Shown: piece after piece, positions 45,053-60,138 of the stretch | How the letters are laid out: each line of letters opens with the position of its first letter | Numbering within the stretch: position 1 is the first letter of the stretch | Origin: Ramlibacter sp. Leaf400 | GTDB taxonomy: Bacteria > Pseudomonadota > Gammaproteobacteria > Burkholderiales > Burkholderiaceae_C | NCBI RefSeq assembly: GCF_001424545.1 | Contig: NZ_LMQL01000008.1 | Span: 62,001 to 126,000 of the forward strand | Length of the DNA stretch: 64,000 nucleotides | Direction: 5' to 3' | Made by a program: the position numbers and the translations under genes | The notes under the pieces: generated by a model | Seen by the model: only the letters and a program-made list of their open reading frames with translations | Databases searched by the model: none | What the model was told of the DNA's origin: nothing

Positions 45053-45721
45053 ATGACCTCATCCGTATCGTCCGCACAGAACAGCCTCATGCTGGTCGAG
45101 TCGGCGCGCTATGCCCTGCTGCGCCGCCTCGCTTTTTCCATCCGCCACCAGATGGTGGCCCACCTGCAGCCCATCGGCATGGTGACCGAGCTGCTGGAGC
45201 GCCGCCTGCGCATGCCCACGCCCGACATGGCCCAGGTGAACGACAGCGTGGCCAAGATCAACGGCCTGTCCAAGGCCGCCGCGCAGGACTCGCTGGACGT
45301 CATCACCTGGATGGCGCCCGAACCCGGGGCGACCGCGCCGCTCGACACGGTGGTCAAGGACACCGTGTCCCTGCTGCGCGGCAACTTCAGCTTCCGCGGC
45401 TTCTCGCTCAAGAGCGAGGGACCGGACCTTTCCCAGCCCGTGGGCCGCGCCGCGGCGCGCATGCTGCTGCCGGCCGCGCTGCTGGCGCTGACCGACCCGC
45501 GCGAAGGGCCGGCCGAAGTGGTCATTTCCGCGCGGCCCGGCGAGGACGTCGTGGTCGTCGAACTCGAAGTGCGCCGTGGCGAGGGCGAAGGCGGCTTCGA
45601 GAACCAGCTGTCGTACCGCGCCATCCAGTGGAACGAAGTCCAGGCCCTGGCCGGCGCCGAGGACGTCGAGGTCTCGCACACCGAAGACCGCGCGACCCTG
45701 ACCTTCAACGTCCTGGAGTGA
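45053..45721 (+). CDS. Degenerate histidine-kinase-like protein
   Basis: A 222-residue soluble protein I cannot name. Residues 18-60 (RYALLRRLAFSIRHQMVAHL, with H32 and H37, then PIGMVTELLERRL) look like the dimerisation/phosphorylation helix of a histidine kinase, and residues 95-220 have the layered strand-helix pattern of a kinase ATPase domain. The ATP-binding N, G1 and G2 box sequences are absent. This resembles histidine phosphotransfer proteins such as ChpT, where a dead ATPase fold supports phosphotransfer. It ends close to the amtB terminator and points towards the nitrogen genes, although on the other strand. Confidence 0.7.
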   Translation: MTSSVSSAQNSLMLVESARYALLRRLAFSIRHQMVAHLQPIGMVTELLERRLRMPTPDMAQVNDSVAKINGLSKAAAQDSLDVITWMAPEPGATAPLDTVVKDTVSLLRGNFSFRGFSLKSEGPDLSQPVGRAAARMLLPAALLALTDPREGPAEVVISARPGEDVVVVELEVRRGEGEGGFENQLSYRAIQWNEVQALAGAEDVEVSHTEDRATLTFNVLE

Positions 45722-45734
45722 AGCTCCCCGGATG

Positions 45735-45761
45735 AAAAAAAGGGCCCGCCGAAGCGGGCCC
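45735..45761 (-). terminator. Rho-independent terminator of amtB
   Basis: On the minus strand an eight-base GGGCCCGC stem with a TTCG loop is followed directly by seven T residues (A run at 45735-45741). It lies 65 bases after the amtB stop and also just after the convergent kinase-like gene, separating the two transcripts. Confidence 0.9.
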
Positions 45762-45825
45762 AACATCCAAAGGAGAACTTGCTTTTCTCTCAAGCGCCCC
45801 GCCCTCGGCGGGACGCACCTGCCTC

Positions 45826-47349
45826 TCAGCGGTTGTACGCCGTCTCGCCGTGCGACGAGATGTCCAAGCCCTCGCGCTCTTCCTCTTCGGACACGCGCAG
45901 GCCGATCACCAGGTCGACGATCTTGTAGGCGATGAAGGCGACCACGGCGGACCAGACCACGGTGGTGAGCACGCCCTGGAACTGGATCCACACCTGGCCG
46001 GCGATGGAGTAGTCGGGGTTGACCTTGTTGGCCACGTAGTCGTACACGCCCGAGCCGCCCAGCGAGGGCGAGGCGAACACGCCGGTCAGCAGAGCGCCCA
46101 GGATGCCGCCCACGCCGTGCACGCCGAACACGTCCAGCGAGTCGTCGGCGCCCAGCAGGCGCTTGAGGCCGTTGACGCCCCACAGGCACAGCAGGCCGGC
46201 CAGCAGGCCGATCACGATGGAGCCCATCGGGCCGACGAAGCCGGCGGCCGGGGTGATGGCCACCAGGCCGGCGACGGCGCCGGACGCGGCGCCCAGCATC
46301 GAGGCCTTGCCCTTGGACAGCGCCTCGCCGGCGATCCAGGACAGGGTGGCGGCCGCGGTGGCGAACAGCGTGTTGACGAAGGCCAGGGAGGCGACACCGG
46401 TGGCTTCCAGGTTGGAGCCGGCGTTGAAGCCGAACCAGCCCACCCACAGCAGGGACGCACCCACCATGGTCAGCGTGAGGCTGTGCGGGGTCAGCGATTC
46501 CTTGCCGTAGCCGATGCGCTTGCCCAGCACGTAGGCGCCCACCAGGCCCGCCACGCCGGCGTTGATGTGCACCACGGTGCCGCCCGCGAAGTCGAGCGCG
46601 CCCTTGGCCCACAGCCAGCCGGCATTGGCCGTCACGGTCTCCAGCGTCTTGGCGTCGGTGATCGCATCCGGGCCGTCCCAGTACCAGACCATGTGCGCGA
46701 TCGGCAGGTAGCTGAACGTGAACCAGAGGACCACGAAGAACAGCACCGCCGAGAACTTGATGCGCTCGGCGAACGAACCGACGATCAGCGCGCAGGTGAT
46801 GGCCGCGAAGGTCGCCTGGAAGGCCACGAAGCTCAGCTCGGGGATGACCACGCCCTTGCTGAAGGTCGCGGCCACCGAGTCCGGCGTGATCCCGGCCAGG
46901 AACAGCTTGCTGAAGCCGCCCATGAACGCGCTGCCGCCCGTGAACGCGACGCTGTAGCCGTAGACGGCCCACAGCACGAAGATCAGGCAGCTGACGACGA
47001 ACACCTGCATCAGCACCGACAGCATGTTCTTGCTGCGCACCAGGCCGCCGTAGAACAGCGCCAGGCCGGGCAGGATCATCAGCAGCACGAGGACCGTGCT
47101 GAACGTCAGGAACGCGGTGTCACCCTTGTTGGGCACGGGGGCCGCGGCAGCGGGGGCGGCCGCCCCCGGAGCAGCCGCGGCGGCGGCCGGGGCCGCCGTC
47201 GATGCCGCCGCCGGCGCCGCAGCGGCCGGTTCGCTGGCCGCTGCCGCGGGCGCGGTCGCGGCAGGAGCGGCCGGTGCCTGCGCCATCACGGCGGCGGACC
47301 CGGCCAGCAGACCCAGGCCCAGGGCCAGGGATGCGAGAAGCTTTCTCAT
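45826..47349 (-). CDS. amtB: Ammonium transporter
   Basis: A 507-residue Amt/Mep/Rh channel for ammonium uptake. A signal sequence (about 1-23) is followed by an unusually long Ala/Pro-rich linker (about 24-75) and then the eleven-helix channel; family motifs include ALFYGGLVRSKN, the DFAGGTVVHINAG segment with a pore His, and GVHGVGGILGALLTGVF. GlnK lies 30 bases upstream in the same operon and would block the channel when nitrogen is plentiful. The rho-independent terminator at 45735 closes the operon. Confidence 0.96.
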   Translation of the reverse strand: MRKLLASLALGLGLLAGSAAVMAQAPAAPAATAPAAAASEPAAAAPAAASTAAPAAAAAAPGAAAPAAAAPVPNKGDTAFLTFSTVLVLLMILPGLALFYGGLVRSKNMLSVLMQVFVVSCLIFVLWAVYGYSVAFTGGSAFMGGFSKLFLAGITPDSVAATFSKGVVIPELSFVAFQATFAAITCALIVGSFAERIKFSAVLFFVVLWFTFSYLPIAHMVWYWDGPDAITDAKTLETVTANAGWLWAKGALDFAGGTVVHINAGVAGLVGAYVLGKRIGYGKESLTPHSLTLTMVGASLLWVGWFGFNAGSNLEATGVASLAFVNTLFATAAATLSWIAGEALSKGKASMLGAASGAVAGLVAITPAAGFVGPMGSIVIGLLAGLLCLWGVNGLKRLLGADDSLDVFGVHGVGGILGALLTGVFASPSLGGSGVYDYVANKVNPDYSIAGQVWIQFQGVLTTVVWSAVVAFIAYKIVDLVIGLRVSEEEEREGLDISSHGETAYNR

Positions 47350-47379
47350 GGTGGTCGTCTCTTTTCTGGGGATGGGGGA

Positions 47380-48478
<1,099 letters not shown>

Positions 48479-48522
48479 TGGGGTTCTCTCTCCGTCTTGA
48501 AAAAGTTTGTGCCTGCCCCACA

Positions 48523-48538
48523 AGCACGAGCCGTGCCA
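48523..48538 (-). promoter_or_regulatory. Sigma-54 promoter of porin-glnK-amtB
   Basis: Read on the minus strand the site is TGGCACGGCTCGTGCT: a perfect TGGCACG at -24 and GTGCT at -12 with the required spacing, one base off the TTGCW consensus. It lies 45 bases before the porin ATG. This type of promoter needs an activator such as NtrC, matching the nitrogen function of glnK and amtB. Confidence 0.8.
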
Positions 48539-48621
48539 CTCATCACAAGCCGGGTTGCAAAGACCAGCCCGACCGCAGCACGATCCTTAATGGGGCGTGT
48601 GACGGCCGCCTTCGGCCGGTC

Positions 48622-48661
48622 GCACCACGCAAGTGCGGCAACGCGCCTTGGTGCGCACCAA
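48622..48661. promoter_or_regulatory. NtrC-like upstream activator region
   Basis: GCACCACGCAAGTGC at 48622-48636 fits the NtrC half-site arrangement GCAC-N7-GTGC and is about 95 bases upstream of the sigma-54 promoter, the usual enhancer distance. A perfect 14-base palindrome TTGGTGCGCACCAA follows at 48648-48661 and may be a second site or belong to the comM promoter on the other strand. Confidence 0.55.
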
Positions 48662-48696
48662 CCGCGCCCATGCACGGAAAACGGGAGGATTCAAAG

Positions 48697-50223
48697 ATGA
48701 GCTTGGCGCTGGTGCGCAGCCGCGCACTGCTGGGCCTGGAGGCCGCGCGGGTCGAGGTCGAGGTCCACTTGGCCAACGGGCTGCCGAGCTTCAGCCTGGT
48801 CGGGCTGGCCGATGTCGAGGTGAAGGAAGCGCGCGAGCGGGTGCGCTCGGCGCTGCAGACCTGCGGGCTGGATTTCCCGCACAACAAGCGCATCACGGTG
48901 AACCTGGCGCCGGCCGACCTGCCCAAGGATTCGGGCCGCTTCGACCTGCCGATCGCGCTGGGCATCCTGGCCGCGAGCGGGCAGCTCGACGGTGCGCGGC
49001 TGGCGGACTACGAGTTCGCGGGCGAGTTGTCGCTCTCGGGCGAGCTGCGGCCGGTGCGCGGCGCGCTGGCGATGAGCCTGGCCCTGCACGGCGCCGGTGA
49101 AGGCGCGCAACTGGTGCTGCCCTCGGGCAGCGCGGAGGAAGCGGCGCTGGTGCCCGGCTCACGCGTCTGGCGGGCGCGGCACCTGATGGATGTCGTGGGC
49201 CGGTTCCAGAACGGCGAGCCCGCCGAGCCGGGCGAGGGCTGGGTGCGGGTGGAGACACGGCCCCCGCCGGGACATGCCACCTATCCCGACCTTTCGGACG
49301 TCAAGGGCCAGGGCGGTGCCAAGCGCGCGCTGGAGATCGCCGCGGCCGGAGGGCACAGCGTGCTGCTGATCGGGCCGCCCGGGTCGGGCAAGTCCATGCT
49401 GGCGCAGCGTTTCGCGGGGCTGCTGCCGCCGATGGAGGTAGGCGAGGCGCTGGAGAGCGCGGCGCTCGCGAGCCTGGGCGGGCGGTTCAGCCTGGAGCGC
49501 TGGTCGGTGCGGCCGACGTGCAGTCCGCACCATTCGGCCAGCGCCGTGGCCCTGGTCGGCGGCGGCTCGCCGCCGCGGCCGGGCGAAATCTCGCTGGCGC
49601 ACCGGGGCGTGCTGTTCCTGGATGAGTTGCCGGAGTTTCCGCGCGCGGCGCTGGAGGCGCTGCGCGAACCGCTGGAGACGGGGCACATCACCATCGCACG
49701 GGCGGCACGGCGAGCCGAGTTTCCGGCGTGCTTCCATTTGATTGCGGCGATGAACCCTTGCCCGTGCGGCTGGCTGGGGGCGCCGCACCGCAACTGCCGC
49801 TGTGCGCCCGATCAGATCAGCCGGTACCAAGGCAAGCTTTCGGGTCCCCTGCTGGACCGGATCGACTTGCATGTGGAGGTGCCGGCGATCGCGCCGCAGG
49901 AGTTGCTGTCGGCGACGGCGGGCGAATCGACGGGGCAGGTGCGGGCGCGCTGCATTGCGGCGCGCAACCGCGCGCTGGTGCGCCAGGGAAAAGCGAACCA
50001 CGAGCTGCAAGGCGCGGAAGTCGACCAGCATGTGCGACTGGATCCCGCCGCGGCCGCGTTCGTGGACCATGCCGCGGCACGCCTGGCGTGGAGTGCGCGG
50101 GCGACGCACCGGGCGTTGAAGGTGGCGCGCACGATCGCAGACCTGTGCGCTTGTGATCGGATCGAAGTCGCGCACGTCGCGGAGGCGGTTCAGCATCGGC
50201 GAGGCTTGCTGGCCGCCCAGTAG
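48697..50223 (+). CDS. comM: ComM/YifB-family AAA+ ATPase
   Basis: A 508-residue protein of the Mg-chelatase-like ComM family, a hexameric branch-migration helicase that helps integrate transforming DNA. The N-terminal Lon-type domain has PSFSLVGLADVEVKEARERV, followed by Walker A GPPGSGKS (K232), Walker B LFLDELPEF, the zinc-type cluster NPCPCGWLG, and a C-terminal chelatase lid with SARATHRALKVART. AGGA precedes the ATG at 48697; longer starts would extend across the control region of the porin operon. Confidence 0.94.
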   Translation: MSLALVRSRALLGLEAARVEVEVHLANGLPSFSLVGLADVEVKEARERVRSALQTCGLDFPHNKRITVNLAPADLPKDSGRFDLPIALGILAASGQLDGARLADYEFAGELSLSGELRPVRGALAMSLALHGAGEGAQLVLPSGSAEEAALVPGSRVWRARHLMDVVGRFQNGEPAEPGEGWVRVETRPPPGHATYPDLSDVKGQGGAKRALEIAAAGGHSVLLIGPPGSGKSMLAQRFAGLLPPMEVGEALESAALASLGGRFSLERWSVRPTCSPHHSASAVALVGGGSPPRPGEISLAHRGVLFLDELPEFPRAALEALREPLETGHITIARAARRAEFPACFHLIAAMNPCPCGWLGAPHRNCRCAPDQISRYQGKLSGPLLDRIDLHVEVPAIAPQELLSATAGESTGQVRARCIAARNRALVRQGKANHELQGAEVDQHVRLDPAAAAFVDHAAARLAWSARATHRALKVARTIADLCACDRIEVAHVAEAVQHRRGLLAAQ

Positions 50224-50230
50224 CCTCCCC

Positions 50231-50267
50231 AAAAACCGACGCCCGGCGCACATCGCGTGCGCCGGGC
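50231..50267 (-). terminator. Hairpin terminator between comM and the lipoprotein gene
   Basis: An 11-base perfect stem, GCCCGGCGCAC (50241-50251) with GTGCGCCGGGC (50257-50267). On the minus strand it is followed after five bases by TTTTT (A run at 50231-50235), so it ends the lipoprotein transcript; it may also slow transcription from comM. Confidence 0.8.
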
Positions 50268-50303
50268 GCCAGCAGCCACCGGATCGGGCGGCTATCGAGC
50301 CAC

Positions 50304-51587
50304 TCAGTTCTGCTTGAAGACGAGAAGGCGGTTGTTGCCTTGGTCGATGACCAGAAGCTTGCCCTGATGGAAGGTGATGCCGTAGGGGCTGTCCAGCGAC
50401 TGGGCCGACTCGAACGAGTTATCGAGGTCGTTGCGCAGGAAGTCTCTCTGGCCAAGGACGACGTTGGCCGCTTGCCCGTCCTGGGCGGGCCACCCATTCC
50501 AGATCAGGACCCGGTTCTGGCCGTCGGAGACGGCAAGGTGCTTCTCGTCCGCGGCGACCGCGCGGGGGAACTCCAGCGAGTCGTCCTGGGGTCCATTCCT
50601 GACCGCCGAGTCGAAGTCCGCCTGACCCAGAACGCGACTCGCGTTCTGGCCAAGCTGGATCCCGCGGATGTCGTCCCAGAGCAGCACCCGATGGTTGCCC
50701 GAGTCCACCACGGCCAGCCGGGTGTCATCGCTCCAGATCCCGTCCGGAGCACGAAGGGTGTTCCTATGGGGAGTGAAGCCGCCGCCACGGTTCGGGGCAC
50801 AGTTGCCAAAGCTGCTCTGTCCGAGCACCGTGTCCGCGCGCCGGCCCTGTTCTTCGACCGTGGGGACACTGTTCCAGATCAGCACCCTCGAGTTTCCGGT
50901 ATCGGCCACGATCAGCTTGCCTTGGGGCGTGACATACGCCGCCCGGGGCCCGTTGAGGCTGAAGCCATCGCATTCCGGATCACGCGAGTCCATGTTTGGC
51001 TGGCCGACAACCACCGTCGGCCTCGCGCCGAAATCCGTCGGAACGGCTTCGTAGATGAGGACGCGGTGCGCCGAGGTGTCCGCCACCACCATTCTTCCCG
51101 CGCGCACGGAGACGGAATTCGGCGAGGCAAAGCCGTCCGGCAGTCCGTTGTCCCCTCCGCTGAGAGCGTCCGGCTGTCCCACTACGAATGCCGCACCTTG
51201 CTGCTGCCCGTCCGGAACCTGCGCGAGGACCAGCACACGCTGGTTCGCGGTGTCGGCTATGAACACCTTTCCATCATCGGCCACGGCGATGCTGGCCGGA
51301 TCGAACAGTGTCGCCCCGCTCGGCATGTCCGCGCCCCCATTCGGACCGGCGGACTCGAAGCCTTGCTGTCCAAAGACAGCCGCGGCGGCCGCGAAACTCT
51401 GGAAGCTCGTTGCCGGAGGCTCCACGGGCGGCGGGGCCACGGGGGGCGGAGCGCCAGCCCCGCCATCGCCGCCCCCATCCCCCCCACCGCCGCCGCCACA
51501 TGCGGTGACGGCAACGCTCAAGCCGACGGTAAGGAAAAGCAGGCTGAGGGCCGACGCTGTGGTCCGCCGGGCTACCGACTTCTGCAT
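50304..51587 (-). CDS. Beta-propeller (NHL-like) lipoprotein
   Basis: A 427-residue secreted lipoprotein. A signal peptide ends in the lipobox VTAC with the lipidated Cys, then a Gly-rich and a Pro-rich linker. From about residue 70 the protein consists of NHL-like repeats marked by IADTANQRVLVL, VADTSAHRVLIY, VADTGNSRVLIW, VVDSGNHRVLLW, VSDGQNRVLIW and VIDQGNNRLLVF, six blades of a propeller. Between them recur the phrases VVGQPD and VLGQ. Its codon use is visibly less GC-rich than neighbours, suggesting acquisition. Function unknown; a binding role at the envelope is likely. Confidence 0.83.
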   Translation of the reverse strand: MQKSVARRTTASALSLLFLTVGLSVAVTACGGGGGGDGGGDGGAGAPPPVAPPPVEPPATSFQSFAAAAAVFGQQGFESAGPNGGADMPSGATLFDPASIAVADDGKVFIADTANQRVLVLAQVPDGQQQGAAFVVGQPDALSGGDNGLPDGFASPNSVSVRAGRMVVADTSAHRVLIYEAVPTDFGARPTVVVGQPNMDSRDPECDGFSLNGPRAAYVTPQGKLIVADTGNSRVLIWNSVPTVEEQGRRADTVLGQSSFGNCAPNRGGGFTPHRNTLRAPDGIWSDDTRLAVVDSGNHRVLLWDDIRGIQLGQNASRVLGQADFDSAVRNGPQDDSLEFPRAVAADEKHLAVSDGQNRVLIWNGWPAQDGQAANVVLGQRDFLRNDLDNSFESAQSLDSPYGITFHQGKLLVIDQGNNRLLVFKQN

Positions 51588-51745
51588 GGGAGGACTCCTG
51601 TGAATGAAAAGCCCAGGAGCTTCTTTGCCGCTGGCCCTCTCCCCAAGTCAGAAGGTCACGGCGACGCGCGCGAGCGCTCGGCAAAGGCGCTCAAGAACGA
51701 CGCCAGAGGAGCCGCAGAGGGGGAATGCCGACGAAGCGAATCCCG

Positions 51746-52744
51746 TCAGCGGTAGCGAGCGTCTCGCCGGGACTGTGCACGCGCTCCAGCCAAGCGAGTG
51801 CCACCCACCGCTCGCAGGTGCGGCTTCCCGCCTGGCGCCAGCGGAGGCTCCTCCCGCGAGTGCGAGGCCGTGTTCCGCCTCCACGTCTCCTGCGACGCCT
51901 TCGCGCAACTCGCCGCGAACAGCAGCACGGCCGAAGAGAAGTAGATCCACATCAGCAGCACCACCAGCGCCCCTGCCGCGCCATAGGCCGACACCACGGC
52001 CGCCGTCGCCAGGTACAGCGCCAGCAACTGCCGCCCGACGCTGAACAGCACCGCCCCCATCACCGCGCCTAGCACCAGAAACCGCAGGCGCGGCTTGGGT
52101 CCCGCGCTCAGCCGCATGAGCGACACGAACAGCGCGGTGCACAGCCCGAACGCCACCGCCTCGTTCACCACGCGCAGCAAGGTCTCCAGCAGGAAGAACC
52201 GCCCCAGCCAGCCGGAGAACACGGTGATCAGCGTGGACACGACCAGCGACACCAGCAGCAGGAACCCGAAGGCGAGGATGTAGGCCACGCCGCGCAGCCG
52301 CAGCGAAGCCGAATGCCGCCAGCCCGGCCGCGCGGGGGGCCCGCCATCGGCCCACACGCGCGCGAAGGCCTCCTGCAGTTCGCCGAACACGCCGGTCGCG
52401 CCGAACAGCAGCACGCCGAAGCCGGCCAGCGTCGCCACCAGGCCCTCGGAGGGTTGCTGCGCACTGTCCAGCGCCTGTTGCACCACGGCCGCGCCCTGCG
52501 GCCCGACGATCGAGCCGATCTGGGCCACCAGGGTCTGCGCCAGCATCTGCCGGTCCATCCACCAGCCCAGCACGCCCACCATCACCAGCAGCAGCGGCGC
52601 CAGGCTGAGGATGCCGTAGAAGGACATGGCGGCGCTCATGCGCATGCCGCCGGCGTCGCTCCAGAGCTGCGCCGCGTGGTACAGCGGCTGGGCCGGGCGC
52701 GCCGCGCGACGCAGCCAGGGGGGCACGAGATCCTTCGGAGCCAT
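51746..52744 (-). CDS. YihY/BrkB-family inner membrane protein
   Basis: A 332-residue protein of the YihY (BrkB/RbN-like) family, which are not the ribonuclease once proposed but inner membrane proteins of unclear role. About six helices; the opening GGMRMSAAMSFYGILSLAPLLLVMVGVLGWWMD and VFGELQEAFARVW, plus LVVLLMWIYFSSAVLLFAA, are characteristic. The tail of about 45 residues is Arg-rich and disordered. The ATG at 52744 is used; an in-frame start at 52774 adds ten residues. Confidence 0.87.
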   Translation of the reverse strand: MAPKDLVPPWLRRAARPAQPLYHAAQLWSDAGGMRMSAAMSFYGILSLAPLLLVMVGVLGWWMDRQMLAQTLVAQIGSIVGPQGAAVVQQALDSAQQPSEGLVATLAGFGVLLFGATGVFGELQEAFARVWADGGPPARPGWRHSASLRLRGVAYILAFGFLLLVSLVVSTLITVFSGWLGRFFLLETLLRVVNEAVAFGLCTALFVSLMRLSAGPKPRLRFLVLGAVMGAVLFSVGRQLLALYLATAAVVSAYGAAGALVVLLMWIYFSSAVLLFAASCAKASQETWRRNTASHSREEPPLAPGGKPHLRAVGGTRLAGARAQSRRDARYR

Positions 52745-52838
52745 GCCGCAGCTTGCGCGGCACGCGGGGGGCACGCTATCGGCGGTGGCTAGGGGATCGA
52801 GTCGGACCGCGCCGACGCCAGCGGCGCGCCGGGGCGCG

Positions 52839-55562
<2,724 letters not shown>

Positions 55563-55738
55563 CTTGCTCACCTTCGTCTGGACCTGCGGCAGGCGCCGCG
55601 TCGAGGTGAGCGTCGTTGTGGGTCTCAAGCCTGACGCCGGCGGGACCGGCGCTGCAACGCTCCTTGAGAGCCCGTCATTTTAGCTACAGGGTCGGCGTGC
55701 AGAATCCGGCGCAGTCTTTGTCCCCAGGAGCCTCAATC

Positions 55739-56716
55739 ATGTCCTTTCGCATGGGCCGCCGCCGCCTGCTCACCGCCGCCGCCGCCACGCTCGCGCTGCC
55801 CGCCTTCGCCCAGTCGGGTGGCAGCGGTTCGCCGATCCGCATCCTGGTGGGCTTCCCGCCTGGCGGCGGCACCGACGCCATCGCCCGCACGCTGGCCGAC
55901 AAGCTGAAGGACTCGCTCGGCCAGCCGGTCGTGGTGGACAACCGCGCCGGCGCCGGCGGGCAGATCGCCGCGCAGGCGCTCAAGGCCGCGCCCGCGGACG
56001 GGCATACGCTTTTCCTGTCGCACGACCACACCATCTCCATCCTGCCGCTGGTGACGAAGAACCCGGGGTTCGACCCGGCGCGCGACTTCGTGCCGGTGGC
56101 CGGCTTCGCCACCTTCGTGAACGCGCTGGCGCTGTCGGGCGGCACGCCGGCGAAGACGATGCCCGAGTACGTGAGCTGGGTGAAGTCGCAGGGCGGCCGC
56201 GGCAACGTGGGCGTGCCCGCGCCGGCCTCGGTGCCGGAGTTCGCGGTCAAGGTGATCGGCCAGAAATACGGCCTGGACCTGCAGGCCGCGCCCTACCGCG
56301 GCAGCGCGCCCATGATGGCCGACATGCTGGGCAACCAGATCGGCGCCGGTGTCGGCTCCATCCCCGACTTCATCGAGAACCACAAGGCCGGCAAGATCCG
56401 CGTGGTGGCGGTGATGGGCAGCGCCCGCCAGGCCGCCGTGCCCGACGCACCCACCTTCGCCGAGCTGGGCATTTCCGGCTTCAAGAACGTGCCCTACTAC
56501 GGTCTGTTCGCGCCCGCGGGCACGCCGCAAGCGGCGATCGATCGCGTAGGCGTGGCGTTGTCCGAGGTGATCGCCATGTCCCAAGTGCGCGAGCGCCTTA
56601 CCGGCATGGGCCTGAACGTGGGCTACCAGTCGCAGCAGCAACTGGCCAGCCGCGAGCGGGCCTACACCGAGGCCTGGGCCAGGATCATCAAGGCCAGCGG
56701 GTTCCAGCCACAGTGA
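55739..56716 (+). CDS. Bug/TctC-type periplasmic solute receptor
   Basis: A 325-residue Bug-family receptor, the second in the window. A twin-Arg-like signal (GRRRLLTAAAATLALPAFAQ) leads to the family opening IRILVGFPPGGGTDAIAR, the NRAGAGGQIAAQAL turn and the PYRGSAPMMADML ligand-pocket loop. CAGGAG sits nine bases before the ATG at 55739. No tctA/tctB genes accompany it. It lies between and opposite to the two halves of methionine synthase, which suggests insertion. Confidence 0.9.
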   Translation: MSFRMGRRRLLTAAAATLALPAFAQSGGSGSPIRILVGFPPGGGTDAIARTLADKLKDSLGQPVVVDNRAGAGGQIAAQALKAAPADGHTLFLSHDHTISILPLVTKNPGFDPARDFVPVAGFATFVNALALSGGTPAKTMPEYVSWVKSQGGRGNVGVPAPASVPEFAVKVIGQKYGLDLQAAPYRGSAPMMADMLGNQIGAGVGSIPDFIENHKAGKIRVVAVMGSARQAAVPDAPTFAELGISGFKNVPYYGLFAPAGTPQAAIDRVGVALSEVIAMSQVRERLTGMGLNVGYQSQQQLASRERAYTEAWARIIKASGFQPQ

Positions 56717-56824
56717 GGCTCGCCGGCGCGGGCGCCGCAAACGGCCTCGTCGTCGGCGGACCTACAGCGCCGCCCGACGCCGCCTGACAGACGTTTTCAG
56801 GGCCGCGGCCAGAGACTGGCCCCC

Positions 56825-57007
56825 ATGGGTCTCCCCGACCTGCCCACTTACGCCTGGCCGTTCATCCTGGCCGTGGTGGCGGCTGTGTACGGAAGGCTGG
56901 TTGCGGATCGGGTGGACGACGACACCGGCTCCCTGCCGGGCTGGATCCTGTACGCCGTCGCGGTGGGGTGCCTGGTCGCCGGCCTGGCCACGTGGTGGCT
57001 CAGCTAG
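56825..57007 (+). CDS. Small two-helix membrane protein
   Basis: A 60-residue ORF with two hydrophobic helices (YAWPFILAVVAAVYG and WILYAVAVGCLVAGLATWWL) joined by an acidic loop (RVDDDTGS). Codon use is consistent with a real gene and the product resembles the short hypothetical membrane proteins common in Burkholderiales, but I cannot assign a family and no clear ribosome binding site precedes it. It follows the Bug receptor by 108 bases. Confidence 0.55.
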   Translation: MGLPDLPTYAWPFILAVVAAVYGRLVADRVDDDTGSLPGWILYAVAVGCLVAGLATWWLS

Positions 57008-57015
57008 CACGCATA

Positions 57016-57037
57016 GTCCCGGCCCGCGGGCCGGGAC
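57016..57037. terminator. Bidirectional hairpin between small ORF and metH part 1
   Basis: A ten-base perfect GC stem (GTCCCGGCCC / GGGCCGGGAC) with a two-base turn, between convergent genes ending at 57007 and 57045. No T-run follows, so it may act as a weak, factor-assisted terminator in both directions. Confidence 0.5.
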
Positions 57038-57044
57038 GGCCAGA

Positions 57045-58091
<1,047 letters not shown>

Positions 58092-58152
58092 GTTGCCACC
58101 GATTGTAGGAAGACGGCATCGACCACGCCGCAGCAGGGAGAATCGCGCCATC

Positions 58153-60003
<1,851 letters not shown>

Positions 60004-60026
60004 AAAACACCGTCGCCCCCTGATCC

Positions 60027-60109
60027 GTCATTCCCGCGAAGGCGGGAATCCAGGGGGCGCAGGGCACAAAAAGTCGGAAGCACTGGATGCCCGCCTTCGC
60101 GGGCATGAC
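60027..60109. repeat. Inverted-repeat doublet, copy between recQ and the AAA+ gene
   Basis: About 83 bases with 27-base terminal arms (60027-60053 and 60083-60109, two mismatches), each arm a hairpin built on CCCGCGAAGGCGGG. It occupies the gap between the two convergent genes, as does the 36781 copy. The outer arm is the same sequence as the single hairpin at 31553. Confidence 0.85.
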
Positions 60110-60138
60110 GGGGAGTTGGGACGGACCGAAGCCGAACC

